A stretch of DNA of 32,650 nt from Candidatus Omnitrophota bacterium (GCA_023143685.1 JAGLHE010000085.1:1-32650); one strand, 5' to 3'; counted from the stretch's first letter, positions 1-9,777 are shown. Notes: generated from the sequence alone by a model not told the origin. Numbers and translations: made by a program.

Positions 1-109
1 TTAAAACTAACTTCCCATCAATTCGTAAAACAGGAGGAGTATCATAGGTGAGGTGTACATCTGAGGACTTTTTCTGAATAGACAGCAAAAGAATATCTCT
101 TAGTTCCAT
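1..109 (-). CDS. PilT/GspE-family type IV pilus (twitching) ATPase, N-terminal fragment truncated by window edge
   Basis: Minus-strand translation from ATG at 109 reads MELRDILLLSIQKKSSDVHLTYDTPPVLRIDGKLVL..., matching the N-terminal pattern of PilT-like ATPases (SDxHLxxxxPPxxRxDGxL); AAAGGA ribosome-binding site upstream. Open at position 1. Confidence 0.75.
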   Translation of the reverse strand, partial: MELRDILLLSIQKKSSDVHLTYDTPPVLRIDGKLVL

Positions 110-171
110 AAGACCGATCCTTTATGTAGAAATTCCTATACTCGAGTTAAGGCGCTTGTCCTGGAAAACTT

Positions 172-1347
172 TCACACGGAAGCGACACCAACTTCTTTAA
201 CCCATTGGGCTATCCGCTTTGTGCCCTCTTGAATTCTTTCCGCCGACGTTGCAAAACTCAAACGAGCAAACCCCGGGGCTCCAAACCCTTCACCAGGGAT
301 TAATGCCACATTGACTTCATTAAGAATTCTTTCCGCCACATTAAAGGAATCGCCTAATTTAGAAATATCACAAAACAAATAAAAAGCCCCTTCCGGACGA
401 ATATAATCTATCTCCGGAACCTCATCAAACGCTGCCATCATAAGATCTCTTCTTTTTCTAAACTCATCTCTCATCGCTACAATCGTTTCTTCCGGAGACT
501 TCAAAGCCTGCAGTGCCGCTGCCTGACTGATCGAGCAAGGATTTGATGTTGAGTGATCCTGAAACTTCTTTATATAATCCATGACTTCTTGCGGCCCAGC
601 GCTATACCCAATACGCCAACCAGTCATCGAATAAGCCTTAGACACCCCATTAACTGTAACGGTCAAATCAAAAATATCTTTACCTAACGACGCGATAGAC
701 ACATATTCTGATGTATCATAAATTAACTTCTCATAAATTTCATCACTAATCACAAAAATATTATTCTTAACACAGATTTCGGCAATCGCCTCCAGTTCCT
801 CTCGTCCATAAAGCATGCCCGTCGGATTCGATGGCGAATTCAAAATAAGCAAACGCGTGTTTGAAGAAATATTTTCTTTTAATTGTTCAGGAGTGATTTT
901 AAAATTTGTTTTAGCCGATGTCTCAAGAAATTTCCCTGTCGCTCCCGCTAACTTGACCATCTCCGGATAACTAACCCAGTACGGTGTTGGGATAAGAACT
1001 TCATCGCCTGCATCAGCTAAAACTTGAACAATATCAAAAATAGAATGCTTGGCCCCACAAGACACGGCAACTTGGGATGGCTCATAATTAAGCCCATTAT
1101 CTTTTTTAAATTTTTCGGAAATAGCTTTTCTAAGATCTAACGTTCCGATACTTGGAGTGTACTTGGTAAGACCATCCTGGATAGCTTTGATGGCTGCATC
1201 TTTGATATCTTGAGGTGTATCAAAATCCGGTTCGCCTGCTGCAAAATTAACAACATCACAACCTTGCGCTTTCAACTCTTTCGCCCTGGCTGTAATAGCC
1301 AGAGTTGAAGATCCAACAACTGTTTTAACCCTTGCGTTAATCTTCAT
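172..1347 (-). CDS. aspC: Class I/II pyridoxal-phosphate aminotransferase, aspartate aminotransferase-like
   Basis: 391 aa; NSPSNPTGMLY, DEIYEKLIYD, SKAYSMTGWRIGY (PLP lysine) and RLSFATS motifs of class I aminotransferases. Confidence 0.9.
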   Translation of the reverse strand: MKINARVKTVVGSSTLAITARAKELKAQGCDVVNFAAGEPDFDTPQDIKDAAIKAIQDGLTKYTPSIGTLDLRKAISEKFKKDNGLNYEPSQVAVSCGAKHSIFDIVQVLADAGDEVLIPTPYWVSYPEMVKLAGATGKFLETSAKTNFKITPEQLKENISSNTRLLILNSPSNPTGMLYGREELEAIAEICVKNNIFVISDEIYEKLIYDTSEYVSIASLGKDIFDLTVTVNGVSKAYSMTGWRIGYSAGPQEVMDYIKKFQDHSTSNPCSISQAAALQALKSPEETIVAMRDEFRKRRDLMMAAFDEVPEIDYIRPEGAFYLFCDISKLGDSFNVAERILNEVNVALIPGEGFGAPGFARLSFATSAERIQEGTKRIAQWVKEVGVASV

Positions 1348-1361
1348 AGAGTCATCCTTCC

Positions 1362-1970
1362 TTACTCAGCTGTTTTTCGTCGAAACATCTTCTTAATGCC
1401 TCCGACAATATTTTTCCCAGGCTTTCCTTTTTCTTGTGCCGGTGTTTGTTTATGACCTGCCCCCTTGCCTTTTCCTTTGGGCATCACAGGTGCTTTTCCC
1501 GTTACACTTTCTACTTTATCTTTTGTCTCTGCTGTCGTTGCACTATCTAAACTATCTTTAACTTCTTTTGTCTTGGCCGCAGCTGTTGATTTTGGCTTAC
1601 TAATCACAACTTCTTCTTTTTCTGTAAGTTCAAGATATACCAACTGGGCATTATCTCCTCGTCGCATAGCCAAAGGAATAATCCGGGTATACCCCCCATT
1701 ACGATTTTTAAAACGCGGGGCGATTTTTTTAAACAATTTACTGACCAATTTATGATCACACAAAATAGCAAAGGCATCCCGATGATGCGATAACGCGCCT
1801 TTCTTACCAAGCGTAATCAACTTATCTACCAATTTGCACGCCTCTTTTGCCTTAGCCTTCGTCGTACAAATTCGCTGACGGATTAACGTCGCTTTGGCAA
1901 TATCACGAATAGTGGCCTTTCGCCAACTTGAATTTCTCCCTAACCGATTTCCTGCGATTGCATGTCTCAT
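1362..1970 (-). CDS. rplQ: 50S ribosomal protein L17 with a long basic C-terminal extension
   Basis: MRHAIAGNRLGRNSSWRKATIRDIAKATLIRQRICTTKAKAKEA... is L17; lies just downstream of rpoA as expected. Confidence 0.96.
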   Translation of the reverse strand: MRHAIAGNRLGRNSSWRKATIRDIAKATLIRQRICTTKAKAKEACKLVDKLITLGKKGALSHHRDAFAILCDHKLVSKLFKKIAPRFKNRNGGYTRIIPLAMRRGDNAQLVYLELTEKEEVVISKPKSTAAAKTKEVKDSLDSATTAETKDKVESVTGKAPVMPKGKGKGAGHKQTPAQEKGKPGKNIVGGIKKMFRRKTAE

Positions 1971-2010
1971 AATTATCCTTCTTCAATTAAAAAATCAACT
2001 GACTGCTTTC

Positions 2011-3000
2011 TCAAGCTCGTTTTAATTTCTTTGCATCTATTTTCATACCTAAATGCAGGCCCATAACTTTTAACAAATCATTAATTTCTGTTAATGATTT
2101 CTTACCAAAATTCCTGAATCCTAACAACTCAGACTCTGTCTTCTTGACCAACTCGGAAATTGTCTTGATGTTGGCATCTTTAAGGCAATTCGCACTTCGC
2201 ACTGACAACTCGAGTTCTGAGATAGGCAAGCGCAATTTCTCGTACTGCGCCTCTTCTTCTGCCGAAATTTCTTCTTCCTCTTCTTCTTCTTCTGGAAGTT
2301 GGCCATAACTCACAAAAACATCCAGGTGTCGTTGGAAAATATTAGCCCCATAAAGTAACGCCTCTTTAGGCTGAATACTCCCATTCGTCCAAATTTCAAT
2401 AATAAGACGATCATAATCTGTGCTTTGCCCAACACGTGTATTCTCAACGAAAAAATTAACTTTAATAATTGGAGTAAAGATCGAATCGATTGCAATTGTT
2501 CCGATTGCCCCCCCGGCTTCTTTATTAATCTCCGCTGAGACATATCCTCGACCTTTTGAGACATCTAATTCCATATTAAAAGGAATGTCTTGTGTTAAAG
2601 TCAGAATCAAGTGATCCGGATTGATAATTTCGACCGTCTCATCACAAATAATATCTTTTGCTTTTACCTCACCCTTTTTATCTGCCTTGATATAAATGGT
2701 TTTAGGAACCTTTGAGTGCGAACGCAAAACCAACTTCTTGATGTTTAAAACAATGTCGGTAATCGGCTCCATGACTCCAGGCAGAGTCGAGAACTCATGC
2801 TTAACCCCATCAACCCTGATCGCGGTCACAGCACTACCTTCAATTGATGACAACAAAATACGTCTTAACGAATTCCCTAAAGTTACTCCATACCCGCGCT
2901 CAAAAGGCTCAGCAATAAAACGCCCATACGTATCTGTATACGTAGATTCATCACAATCAAGCCGTTTCGGCATTTGAAAATCACGCCATTTAACTCCCAT
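2011..3000 (-). CDS. rpoA: DNA-directed RNA polymerase subunit alpha
   Basis: 329 aa; [46 protein letters not shown] and C-terminal domain [23 protein letters not shown]. Confidence 0.98.
   Translation of the reverse strand: MGVKWRDFQMPKRLDCDESTYTDTYGRFIAEPFERGYGVTLGNSLRRILLSSIEGSAVTAIRVDGVKHEFSTLPGVMEPITDIVLNIKKLVLRSHSKVPKTIYIKADKKGEVKAKDIICDETVEIINPDHLILTLTQDIPFNMELDVSKGRGYVSAEINKEAGGAIGTIAIDSIFTPIIKVNFFVENTRVGQSTDYDRLIIEIWTNGSIQPKEALLYGANIFQRHLDVFVSYGQLPEEEEEEEEISAEEEAQYEKLRLPISELELSVRSANCLKDANIKTISELVKKTESELLGFRNFGKKSLTEINDLLKVMGLHLGMKIDAKKLKRA
2270..2294. repeat. GAA/GAG-type trinucleotide tract inside rpoA coding an acidic linker
   Basis: + strand ctcttcttctgccgaaatttcttcttcctcttcttcttcttct encodes [14 protein letters not shown] between alpha NTD and CTD. 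Confidence 0.7.
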
Positions 3001-3033
3001 GCTTTCCTCCTGATTTCGATTATATGAGAGACT

Positions 3034-3663
3034 TTATCTTGAATAAAGCTCAACAATCAACTGTTCATTGACCGCAAAACTGATATCTTCACGTTCTGGC
3101 AGCCTCAATACTTTTCCTTTTAAATGATCCTGATCGGCACTCAACCATTCAGGAACTGTTCGGCCCTGCGAAGCCTCAATGTTCTCTTTAATTAACTTTT
3201 GTCCCTTACCCTTTGCTTTGATAGTGACCTCATCATTTACTTTCACTAAGCAAGAAGGGATATTAACTCTTTTATCATTCAAACAAACTAAACCGTGATT
3301 CACAAATTGCCGCGCCTGATTACGGGAAACCGCAAACCCAAGCTGATAAATAATATTATCCAGTCGTCTCTCTAGAAATTGAAGCAATATTGAACCTGTA
3401 ACACCTTTTTTTGCAACAGCCTTGGCAAAGTATAAACGAAATTGCTTCTCCAATAAACCATAAATACGTTTTACTTTCTGCTTTTCTCGCAACTGTAAAC
3501 CATAATTAGATAGTTTCACACGTCGACTAGCCCCATGATCTCCTGGCGCATACTCTCTTCTCTCTACAGAACAACGATGCGTATGACACCGCGCCCCTTT
3601 CAAAAAAAGTTTTTCACCTTCTCTCCGACATTTACGACAACTTGGCTCTGTATCTCTTGCCAT
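3034..3663 (-). CDS. rpsD: 30S ribosomal protein S4 (Cys-containing, putative zinc-binding form)
   Basis: 209 aa; RRLDNIIYQLGFAVSRNQARQFVNHGLVCLNDKRVNIPS; N-terminal CRKC...C...C cysteines. Confidence 0.98.
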   Translation of the reverse strand: MARDTEPSCRKCRREGEKLFLKGARCHTHRCSVERREYAPGDHGASRRVKLSNYGLQLREKQKVKRIYGLLEKQFRLYFAKAVAKKGVTGSILLQFLERRLDNIIYQLGFAVSRNQARQFVNHGLVCLNDKRVNIPSCLVKVNDEVTIKAKGKGQKLIKENIEASQGRTVPEWLSADQDHLKGKVLRLPEREDISFAVNEQLIVELYSR

Positions 3664-3674
3664 CTATTTCTCCT

Positions 3675-4082
3675 TTATACTCTACGCTTTTTCCTTGGGC
3701 GACATCCATTATGTGGCATCGGCGTCACATCGCGAATAGACGTGACCATCAGTCCTGCTGCCTGCACAGCACGAATAGCCGATTCACGACCAGACCCCGG
3801 CCCTTTCACACAAATATCAACCGTCTGTAAACCTAAATCTTTTGCTTCCCGCGCAGCGTTTCCTGCTGCAACTTGAGCTGCGAATGGCGTTGATTTCTTT
3901 GATCCATTAAACCCGACACTTCCCGGACTTGACCACGAGATAAGGTTGCCTTGCTTATCTGTAATCGAGATCAACGTATTGTTAAAAGTTGCCTTGATGT
4001 GGACAACCCCGGAAGTTATCCCCTTCAAAGCCTTCTTTTTTGCTTTCTTTTCTCTTCCCGATGATACTTTTTTTCGTGCCAT
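3675..4082 (-). CDS. rpsK: 30S ribosomal protein S11
   Basis: 135 aa; [22 protein letters not shown]...[18 protein letters not shown]...[18 protein letters not shown]. Confidence 0.98.
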   Translation of the reverse strand: MARKKVSSGREKKAKKKALKGITSGVVHIKATFNNTLISITDKQGNLISWSSPGSVGFNGSKKSTPFAAQVAAGNAAREAKDLGLQTVDICVKGPGSGRESAIRAVQAAGLMVTSIRDVTPMPHNGCRPRKKRRV

Positions 4083-4104
4083 ATCTTATATCCTTAATGT
4101 TTAA

Positions 4105-4485
4105 TTACTTTTTGCCCTTTTGTGCTTTACCGCCGACAGACGCCTTGCGTCCCTTACGTGTTCTGGCATTCGTTTTTGTCCTTTGCCCACGCGCTGGTAA
4201 TCCTCGACGATGCCGAAGTCCTCTATAAATTCCGATATCCATAAGCCCGCGTATATTTTGTGTTACATCTCGTCGCAAATCCCCTTCAATAACATAATTA
4301 TTTTGAATAATCGCTGTAATTCGGGCAATTTCCTCATCAGAAAGATCCTTCGCTCGACGGTTACAATCAATATTAGCCTCTTCCAAAACCTTTTTAGACC
4401 GGCATGGCCCGATCCCGTAAAGATATGGCAATGACGCTTCAATTCTTTTTTCTCGTGGGATATCAACCCCTAAGATTCTTGGCAT
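4105..4485 (-). CDS. rpsM: 30S ribosomal protein S13
   Basis: 126 aa; [26 protein letters not shown]...[24 protein letters not shown]. Confidence 0.98.
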   Translation of the reverse strand: MPRILGVDIPREKRIEASLPYLYGIGPCRSKKVLEEANIDCNRRAKDLSDEEIARITAIIQNNYVIEGDLRRDVTQNIRGLMDIGIYRGLRHRRGLPARGQRTKTNARTRKGRKASVGGKAQKGKK

Positions 4486-4551
4486 TTTTTCTTCCCTTGT
4501 CTTTAATATCCTTAAATTGAATTAAAATACACCCTCAAAAACCCAACACCC

Positions 4552-4665
4552 TCAGCCCTGACGCTGCTTATGCTTTGGATTCTCACAAATAACACGAACA
4601 ACATTCTTGCGTCGAACAATCTTACATTTATTACAAATTCTTCTTACGGATGATTTGACTTTCAT
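4552..4665 (-). CDS. rpmJ: 50S ribosomal protein L36 (four-ligand zinc ribbon form)
   Basis: Read directly (not in ORF track): [37 protein letters not shown], 37 aa, between infA and rpsM as is typical. Confidence 0.96.
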   Translation of the reverse strand: MKVKSSVRRICNKCKIVRRKNVVRVICENPKHKQRQG

Positions 4666-4681
4666 AATGCTCTCTTATCAA

Positions 4682-4903
4682 TTACTTTTTATTTCGATAT
4701 GTAATTCGTCCCCTGGATAAATCATAAGGCGAAAGTTCTAATTTAACTTTATCTCCCGGTAAAATACGAATAAAATGCATTCGAATCTTTCCTGATAAAT
4801 GCGCCATAACCTCATGCCCATTTTCTAATACCACACGAAACCTGGCATTTGGCATGGCCTCAGCAATTGTTCCTTCAACTTCTATTGAATCTTCTTTTGC
4901 CAT
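4682..4903 (-). CDS. infA: Translation initiation factor IF-1
   Basis: 73 aa; [72 protein letters not shown]. Confidence 0.98.
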   Translation of the reverse strand: MAKEDSIEVEGTIAEAMPNARFRVVLENGHEVMAHLSGKIRMHFIRILPGDKVKLELSPYDLSRGRITYRNKK

Positions 4904-4904
4904 T

Positions 4905-5663
4905 TTATCTTGTTAGTATCTCTGGTCCATTTTCTGTTATCACAACCGTATGCTCAAAATGGGCGGATGGTTTTCTATCTAAAGTTTTTACTGTCCAACC
5001 ATCCTCCATAATCTGTATTTGCCACGATCCAAGATTAACCATCGGCTCAATAGCAAAAACCATTCCTTCTTTTAACTCAGGGCCTCGATGCGGTGGCCCG
5101 AAATTAGGGATTTCCGGTTCCTCGTGTAAGGCTGTTCCGATCCCATGTCCAACAAAATCACGCACCACAGAAAACCCTTTTTCTTCAACAAAACTCTGAA
5201 TAGCATGTGAAATATCTGACAAATGATTTCCTGGCATTCCCTTTGCAATTCCCCTTAGCAAACCATCCCGTGTCACAGACATTAACTGCTTAACTTTTGG
5301 TAAAACATCGCCTATCCCGACAGTAACTGCCATATCAGAATAATAATTATTATAAATGATCCCGACATCCACGCTCACAATATCCCCATCGCAAAGAACA
5401 CGTTCTGAGGGGATCCCATGAACAACCTCTTCATTAACAGAAACACAAGCACATGAGGGAAACCCACGATAACCCTTAAAAGCAGGGCGAACCTTTGCAT
5501 CAGCAATCAATTTCTCAGTGATAGAATCAATCTCACTTGTCGTTATTCCAGTTTTTAAAGAACATTGTAACTCTTTGACAATTGAAGACAGAATCTTGCC
5601 AGCTTCTCTTAAGGCTTTAATATCTTCTTTCGTCTTAATCTTGATTGGCTTTTTTGTCTGCAT
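4905..5663 (-). CDS. map: Type I methionine aminopeptidase
   Basis: 252 aa; [54 protein letters not shown] motifs. Confidence 0.97.
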   Translation of the reverse strand: MQTKKPIKIKTKEDIKALREAGKILSSIVKELQCSLKTGITTSEIDSITEKLIADAKVRPAFKGYRGFPSCACVSVNEEVVHGIPSERVLCDGDIVSVDVGIIYNNYYSDMAVTVGIGDVLPKVKQLMSVTRDGLLRGIAKGMPGNHLSDISHAIQSFVEEKGFSVVRDFVGHGIGTALHEEPEIPNFGPPHRGPELKEGMVFAIEPMVNLGSWQIQIMEDGWTVKTLDRKPSAHFEHTVVITENGPEILTR

Positions 5664-6303
5664 TCACATTAGCCATCATTTCATCAAACAACTCATCCGT
5701 TGATTGATCTGCATTGACTTTCTTCAGTTTTCCCTGCCCTGCATAATATTCAACAACCGGGGCTGTATTTTCACCATAAACATCCATGCGTTTCTTAATA
5801 GTTTCTTCATTGTCATCCGGGCGCTGATAAATCTCACCACCACAACTATCGCACTTGCCCGCTTCTTTTGGTGGCATATTTGTCATATGAAAGATCGCTC
5901 CACAGTCACGACATATCCTTCGCCCTGTCAACCTTTGCAAAACCACTTCCAGCGAGGCATCCATGTAAAAAGAATAATCAATAGACTTGCCAATCTTTTC
6001 CAATATTTTATCTAACTCTTCTGCCTGTGCCTCTGTCCGAGGGAACCCATCCAGCATAAACCCTTTGGCAACCTGTTCGTCACTCGTCAATTTATTTTCA
6101 ATGATCTTAATAACTACTTCATCCGGGACTAACGCACCGCTTTCAACATACTGCTTAACTTCATTCCCTAAATCTGAACCGCTCTTCATTTCTTCACGAA
6201 GCATATCCCCTGTCGAAATATGCATAATTCCTAATTCGTCTTTAATCAGTGTTGCCAGTGTTCCTTTTCCTGCTCCGGGTGGTCCTAAAAGTACGAGCTT
6301 CAT
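5635..6303 (-). CDS. adk: Adenylate kinase, zinc-lid form
   Basis: 222 aa; MKLVLLGPPGAGKGTLA P-loop; lid cysteines CRDCGAIFH...CDSCGGEIYQRPDDN; overlaps map by 29 nt. Confidence 0.97.
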   Translation of the reverse strand: MKLVLLGPPGAGKGTLATLIKDELGIMHISTGDMLREEMKSGSDLGNEVKQYVESGALVPDEVVIKIIENKLTSDEQVAKGFMLDGFPRTEAQAEELDKILEKIGKSIDYSFYMDASLEVVLQRLTGRRICRDCGAIFHMTNMPPKEAGKCDSCGGEIYQRPDDNEETIKKRMDVYGENTAPVVEYYAGQGKLKKVNADQSTDELFDEMMANVNADKKANQD

Positions 6304-7640
6304 CTTCTTCCTTTCAGTTGACCTGATTTCATAAAACCATCATAGTGACGCATAAGAAGATGGGATTCAATTTGTTTCATGGTATCAAGCATAACACCAA
6401 CCGTAATCAAAACCCCGGTTCCCCCAAAAAATGAAGCAACCAGGTAGGGAACTTTAAAAAATGCCATAATCGCATCCGGCATAATCGCGATGATACAAAT
6501 AAACACCGCCCCAGCTAATGTAATACGTGTTAAAACAAAATCCAAATAATCCGCTGTCTGCGTTCCCGGCCTAACTCCTGGAATAAATCCTCCATGCTTT
6601 TTCATGTTCTCAGCCACATCAACCGGATTAAAAACAATAGCTGTATAAAAATAACAAAAGAAAACAATCAAAAGACCATAAAGGCCATAATACCACGGAC
6701 TCCCTCGGCTAATCGCAGCCGCAAATGTCTGAAATGCCGGAGAAGGGATAAAACTTGCCAGCGTTGCAGGGAACAAGATGATCGACTGCGCAAAAATAAT
6801 AGCGATAATCCCTGACGTATCAACTTTTAAAGGAATATATGTGCTCTGCCCGCCATATACACGGCGGCCAACAATGCGCCTGGCATATTGTACCGGCACT
6901 TTTCTTTGTGCTTGTGTAATTAAGGTGATGGCAACAACCACAAATACAAGAAAACAAACCATAATCACCAATGTTAAAGGTTGCAACTGTGCAGCCCCAA
7001 CGGTCTCAGCTGACATAAGCAATGATAACTGTCGAGCAGCTGAAGGTGCAGCAGAAATAATCCCGGCTGTAATGATCAAAGATATTCCGTTTCCAATTCC
7101 ACGCTCTTGAATCTGTTCGCCTAGCCACATCAGCAAAAGCGTACCGCAAGACAATGTAAATACCGTTACAATCCTGAATCCCCAACCCGGATTATTCACA
7201 ATAGGATCTCCGCCAAATCCTTTCTCTAACCATAAAGCAATAAAGAAAGATTGAATAAGAGCTAAAGCTAATGTCCCATAACGGGTGTACTGGTTGATTT
7301 TATGGTGTCCGGCTTGCCCTTCTTTTGCGAGTTTTTCTAATGCAGGGATAACTGCTGTTAAAAGTTGCATAATAATAGAGCTTGAAATATACGGCATAAT
7401 TCCTAACCCAAAAACGGTCATCCGTTCAATTGCCCCACCAGAAAACATATTCATCATGCCAAAGATCGACCCTGATTTCGCAGAAGCCATAGCCTTAAAC
7501 TGGGCTACCAAAACAGCTCCATTGACTCCGGGTGTTGGGATATAACATCCCACGCGGTATACCGCAATGATCCCTAAAGTAATAAGAATCTTCTTTTTTA
7601 AATCAGGGATTTTAAAACAATTAGCAAAAGCAGCTAACAT
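6300..7640 (-). CDS. secY: Protein translocase subunit SecY
   Basis: 446 aa hydrophobic; GVNG...FSGGAIERMTVFGLGIMPYISSSIIMQLL; IQERGIGNGISLII; QRKVPVQYARRIVGRRVYGGQSTYIPLKVDTSGIIAIIFA. Confidence 0.98.
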   Translation of the reverse strand: MLAAFANCFKIPDLKKKILITLGIIAVYRVGCYIPTPGVNGAVLVAQFKAMASAKSGSIFGMMNMFSGGAIERMTVFGLGIMPYISSSIIMQLLTAVIPALEKLAKEGQAGHHKINQYTRYGTLALALIQSFFIALWLEKGFGGDPIVNNPGWGFRIVTVFTLSCGTLLLMWLGEQIQERGIGNGISLIITAGIISAAPSAARQLSLLMSAETVGAAQLQPLTLVIMVCFLVFVVVAITLITQAQRKVPVQYARRIVGRRVYGGQSTYIPLKVDTSGIIAIIFAQSIILFPATLASFIPSPAFQTFAAAISRGSPWYYGLYGLLIVFFCYFYTAIVFNPVDVAENMKKHGGFIPGVRPGTQTADYLDFVLTRITLAGAVFICIIAIMPDAIMAFFKVPYLVASFFGGTGVLITVGVMLDTMKQIESHLLMRHYDGFMKSGQLKGRR

Positions 7641-7654
7641 TCTCGAGTCTTATA

Positions 7655-8137
7655 TTAGTTTTGTGCCGCCAGGACAGATTCTTTAATTTTCTTGGCATCA
7701 ACGGTTTCAGTCTTACCGCCAGCCTTTGCAATCTTGTCTGCAGCTGTCTTTGAGAAACTTGTGGCTTGAACCGTCAAAGGAGTACTGATCTCCCCATTTC
7801 CCAAGACCTTAAATGGCTTATAAATATTTTTGATAAATCCTTTTTCTTTTAACAACTGAGCGTTAACAATAATGTCATTATCAAAAGCCTCTAATTGACT
7901 TAATGTTATTAATTGGTAAACAATGGGTCGGTGGCTACGAAAACCCACTTTAGGAAGACGACGAATTAACGGCATTTGTCCCCCTTCGGACTGTCGCAAG
8001 GTACCACGCCCTTCGCGCGATCCCTGGCCATTCTCCCCACGGCCACTTGTTTTTCCTCGACCACTACCATTTCCACGCCCAACAATACGCTTTGCCTTGC
8101 GTGAACCTTTAGGTGATTTCAAATTATGAACTTGCAT
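7655..8137 (-). CDS. rplO: 50S ribosomal protein L15
   Basis: 160 aa; MQVHNLKSPKGSRKAKRIVGRGNGSGRGKTSGRGENGQGSREG...GGQMPLIRRLPKVGF. Confidence 0.97.
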   Translation of the reverse strand: MQVHNLKSPKGSRKAKRIVGRGNGSGRGKTSGRGENGQGSREGRGTLRQSEGGQMPLIRRLPKVGFRSHRPIVYQLITLSQLEAFDNDIIVNAQLLKEKGFIKNIYKPFKVLGNGEISTPLTVQATSFSKTAADKIAKAGGKTETVDAKKIKESVLAAQN

Positions 8138-8792
8138 CTTCTACACCTTGTTTCTTTACCGTTTTCAAACGGGTTAATCCATCCATTGTTGCCTTAACCA
8201 CATTAATCGGATTATTAGAACGATGACATTTTGTCAAAATATTATGGATTCCTGCTCCATCACAAATCGCGCGTACCGGGCCAGAAGCAATAACTCCCGT
8301 CCCGTCAGAAGCTGGCTTTAAAAGGACCTCTGCCCCACCGCAAACACCAATAATCTCATGTGGAATGGTTGTCCCCTTTAGAGAAATCTTTACCATATTT
8401 TTCTTAGCCGCAGCCAATGCCTTACGAATCGCAATCGCGACTTCACCAGCTTTCCCTAAATTATACCCAACGCTTCCTTTCATATCCCCGACCACAACCA
8501 AGGCACTAAAAGAAAGCTTTTTCCCACCTTTGGTCACTTTTGTAACACGCTTAATAGATAAAACCTTTTCCATAAACTCAGAAGATTCTTCACGTTTACG
8601 AAATGATGGACGCCTTTTCCCTTCTGGCGCGCCTTTTCTTCCCTGATACCCTGCTCCCGCAGGAGCCTTTTGCTCTGCAATAGCAGTTTTGATCTCAGCT
8701 GCAGATTTTACTTCAGCGACCTGATCCACTTTTTTTTCTTCACTTTGATTCTCTGGATTTGTATTTTCCTGATTCATGCTCATCTTGCCCAC
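8124..8792 (-). CDS. rpsE: 30S ribosomal protein S5 with N-terminal extension
   Basis: 222 aa; FMEKVLSIKRVTKVTKGGKKLSFSALVVVGDMKGSVGYNLGKAGEV...SGPVRAICDGAGIHNILTKCHRSNNPINVVKATMDGL. Confidence 0.97.
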   Translation of the reverse strand: MGKMSMNQENTNPENQSEEKKVDQVAEVKSAAEIKTAIAEQKAPAGAGYQGRKGAPEGKRRPSFRKREESSEFMEKVLSIKRVTKVTKGGKKLSFSALVVVGDMKGSVGYNLGKAGEVAIAIRKALAAAKKNMVKISLKGTTIPHEIIGVCGGAEVLLKPASDGTGVIASGPVRAICDGAGIHNILTKCHRSNNPINVVKATMDGLTRLKTVKKQGVEDASS

Positions 8793-8826
8793 TTGTTGAT
8801 TATGTTAACAAAAACACTGTCTTTTC

Positions 8827-9192
8827 TTAAAATTCTACGCCACCTTCCCGGACAGCCTCCGAAAACGCTTTAACACGGCCATGGTATCGATATCCTCCAC
8901 GGTCAAAACAAACTTTATTGACACCATTTGTCTTAGCTGCATTGGCAACGGCTTTACCAAGAGCTATGGCCGCTTCAACATTTCCGCCATTTTTAATTTT
9001 CTGACGAACTTCTTTGTTCTGTGTTGACATCCCAAATAAAACTTTTCCCTTAGCATCATCCACAACCTGGGCATAAAAATGATTCAAACTTCTATGCACA
9101 CACAAACGCGGACGATTACTTGTTCCAACAACAATTTTTCGAATACGTTGATGTCTTGCTACTCTTTTATTTTCTTTTGTTTTTACACTCAT
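8827..9192 (-). CDS. rplR: 50S ribosomal protein L18
   Basis: 121 aa; RPRLCVHRSLNHFYAQVVDDAKGKVL...KVCFDRGGYRYHGRVKAFSEAVREGGVEF. Confidence 0.97.
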   Translation of the reverse strand: MSVKTKENKRVARHQRIRKIVVGTSNRPRLCVHRSLNHFYAQVVDDAKGKVLFGMSTQNKEVRQKIKNGGNVEAAIALGKAVANAAKTNGVNKVCFDRGGYRYHGRVKAFSEAVREGGVEF

Positions 9193-9201
9193 AACTCAAA
9201 T

Positions 9202-9741
9202 TTATTTAGTTACTGATTTACCTTGTTTTCTCCGAACCACTTCACCAACATAGCGGATCCCTTTTCCTTTGTACGGCTCAGGCCGCTTAAACCCTCGAAT
9301 CTTTGCCGCAACCTGCCCGACATAAGACTTATCTGCTCCTTCAACCGTAATAGACGTTTGATTTGGAACTGAAACCTTAACATCTTTAGAAACCTCATAC
9401 TCCACAGGATGGCTAAAACCCAAACTCATAACCAACTTGTTTCCTTGCATTTGGGCGCGAAAACCCACACCCTGGATTTCCAAATCCTTTTTATGCCCCT
9501 GAGAAACACCAACAATCATGTTTACCAATAACGCACGAACTGTTCCATGGTTAGCACGATTCTGCTTAGCATCAGACGCTCGCGTGACAATCAGCTGATC
9601 ATCTTTATGCTCAATCTGAATTCCGTGAGGAATATCAAAAGACAACTTGCCTTTTGATCCTTCCAAACGAATTATTCCTTTTTCAATAAAAACTTTAACT
9701 TCTTTTGGTACAGTAACTGGTACTTTTCCGACTCTAGACAT
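9202..9741 (-). CDS. rplF: 50S ribosomal protein L6
   Basis: 179 aa; MSRVGKVPVTVPKEVKV...IRGFKRPEPYKGKGIRYVGEVVRRKQGKS. Confidence 0.98.
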   Translation of the reverse strand: MSRVGKVPVTVPKEVKVFIEKGIIRLEGSKGKLSFDIPHGIQIEHKDDQLIVTRASDAKQNRANHGTVRALLVNMIVGVSQGHKKDLEIQGVGFRAQMQGNKLVMSLGFSHPVEYEVSKDVKVSVPNQTSITVEGADKSYVGQVAAKIRGFKRPEPYKGKGIRYVGEVVRRKQGKSVTK

Positions 9742-9777
9742 GATATTAAAATTTACCTTTTATGTTTATGTTTTCGA

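Noticed and set aside
1465-1755. Plus-strand ORF opposite rplQ and other plus-strand ORFs across the cluster
   Set aside because: All plus-strand ORFs of 60-131 aa lie antisense to confidently assigned genes with no recognisable domain or supporting start signals.
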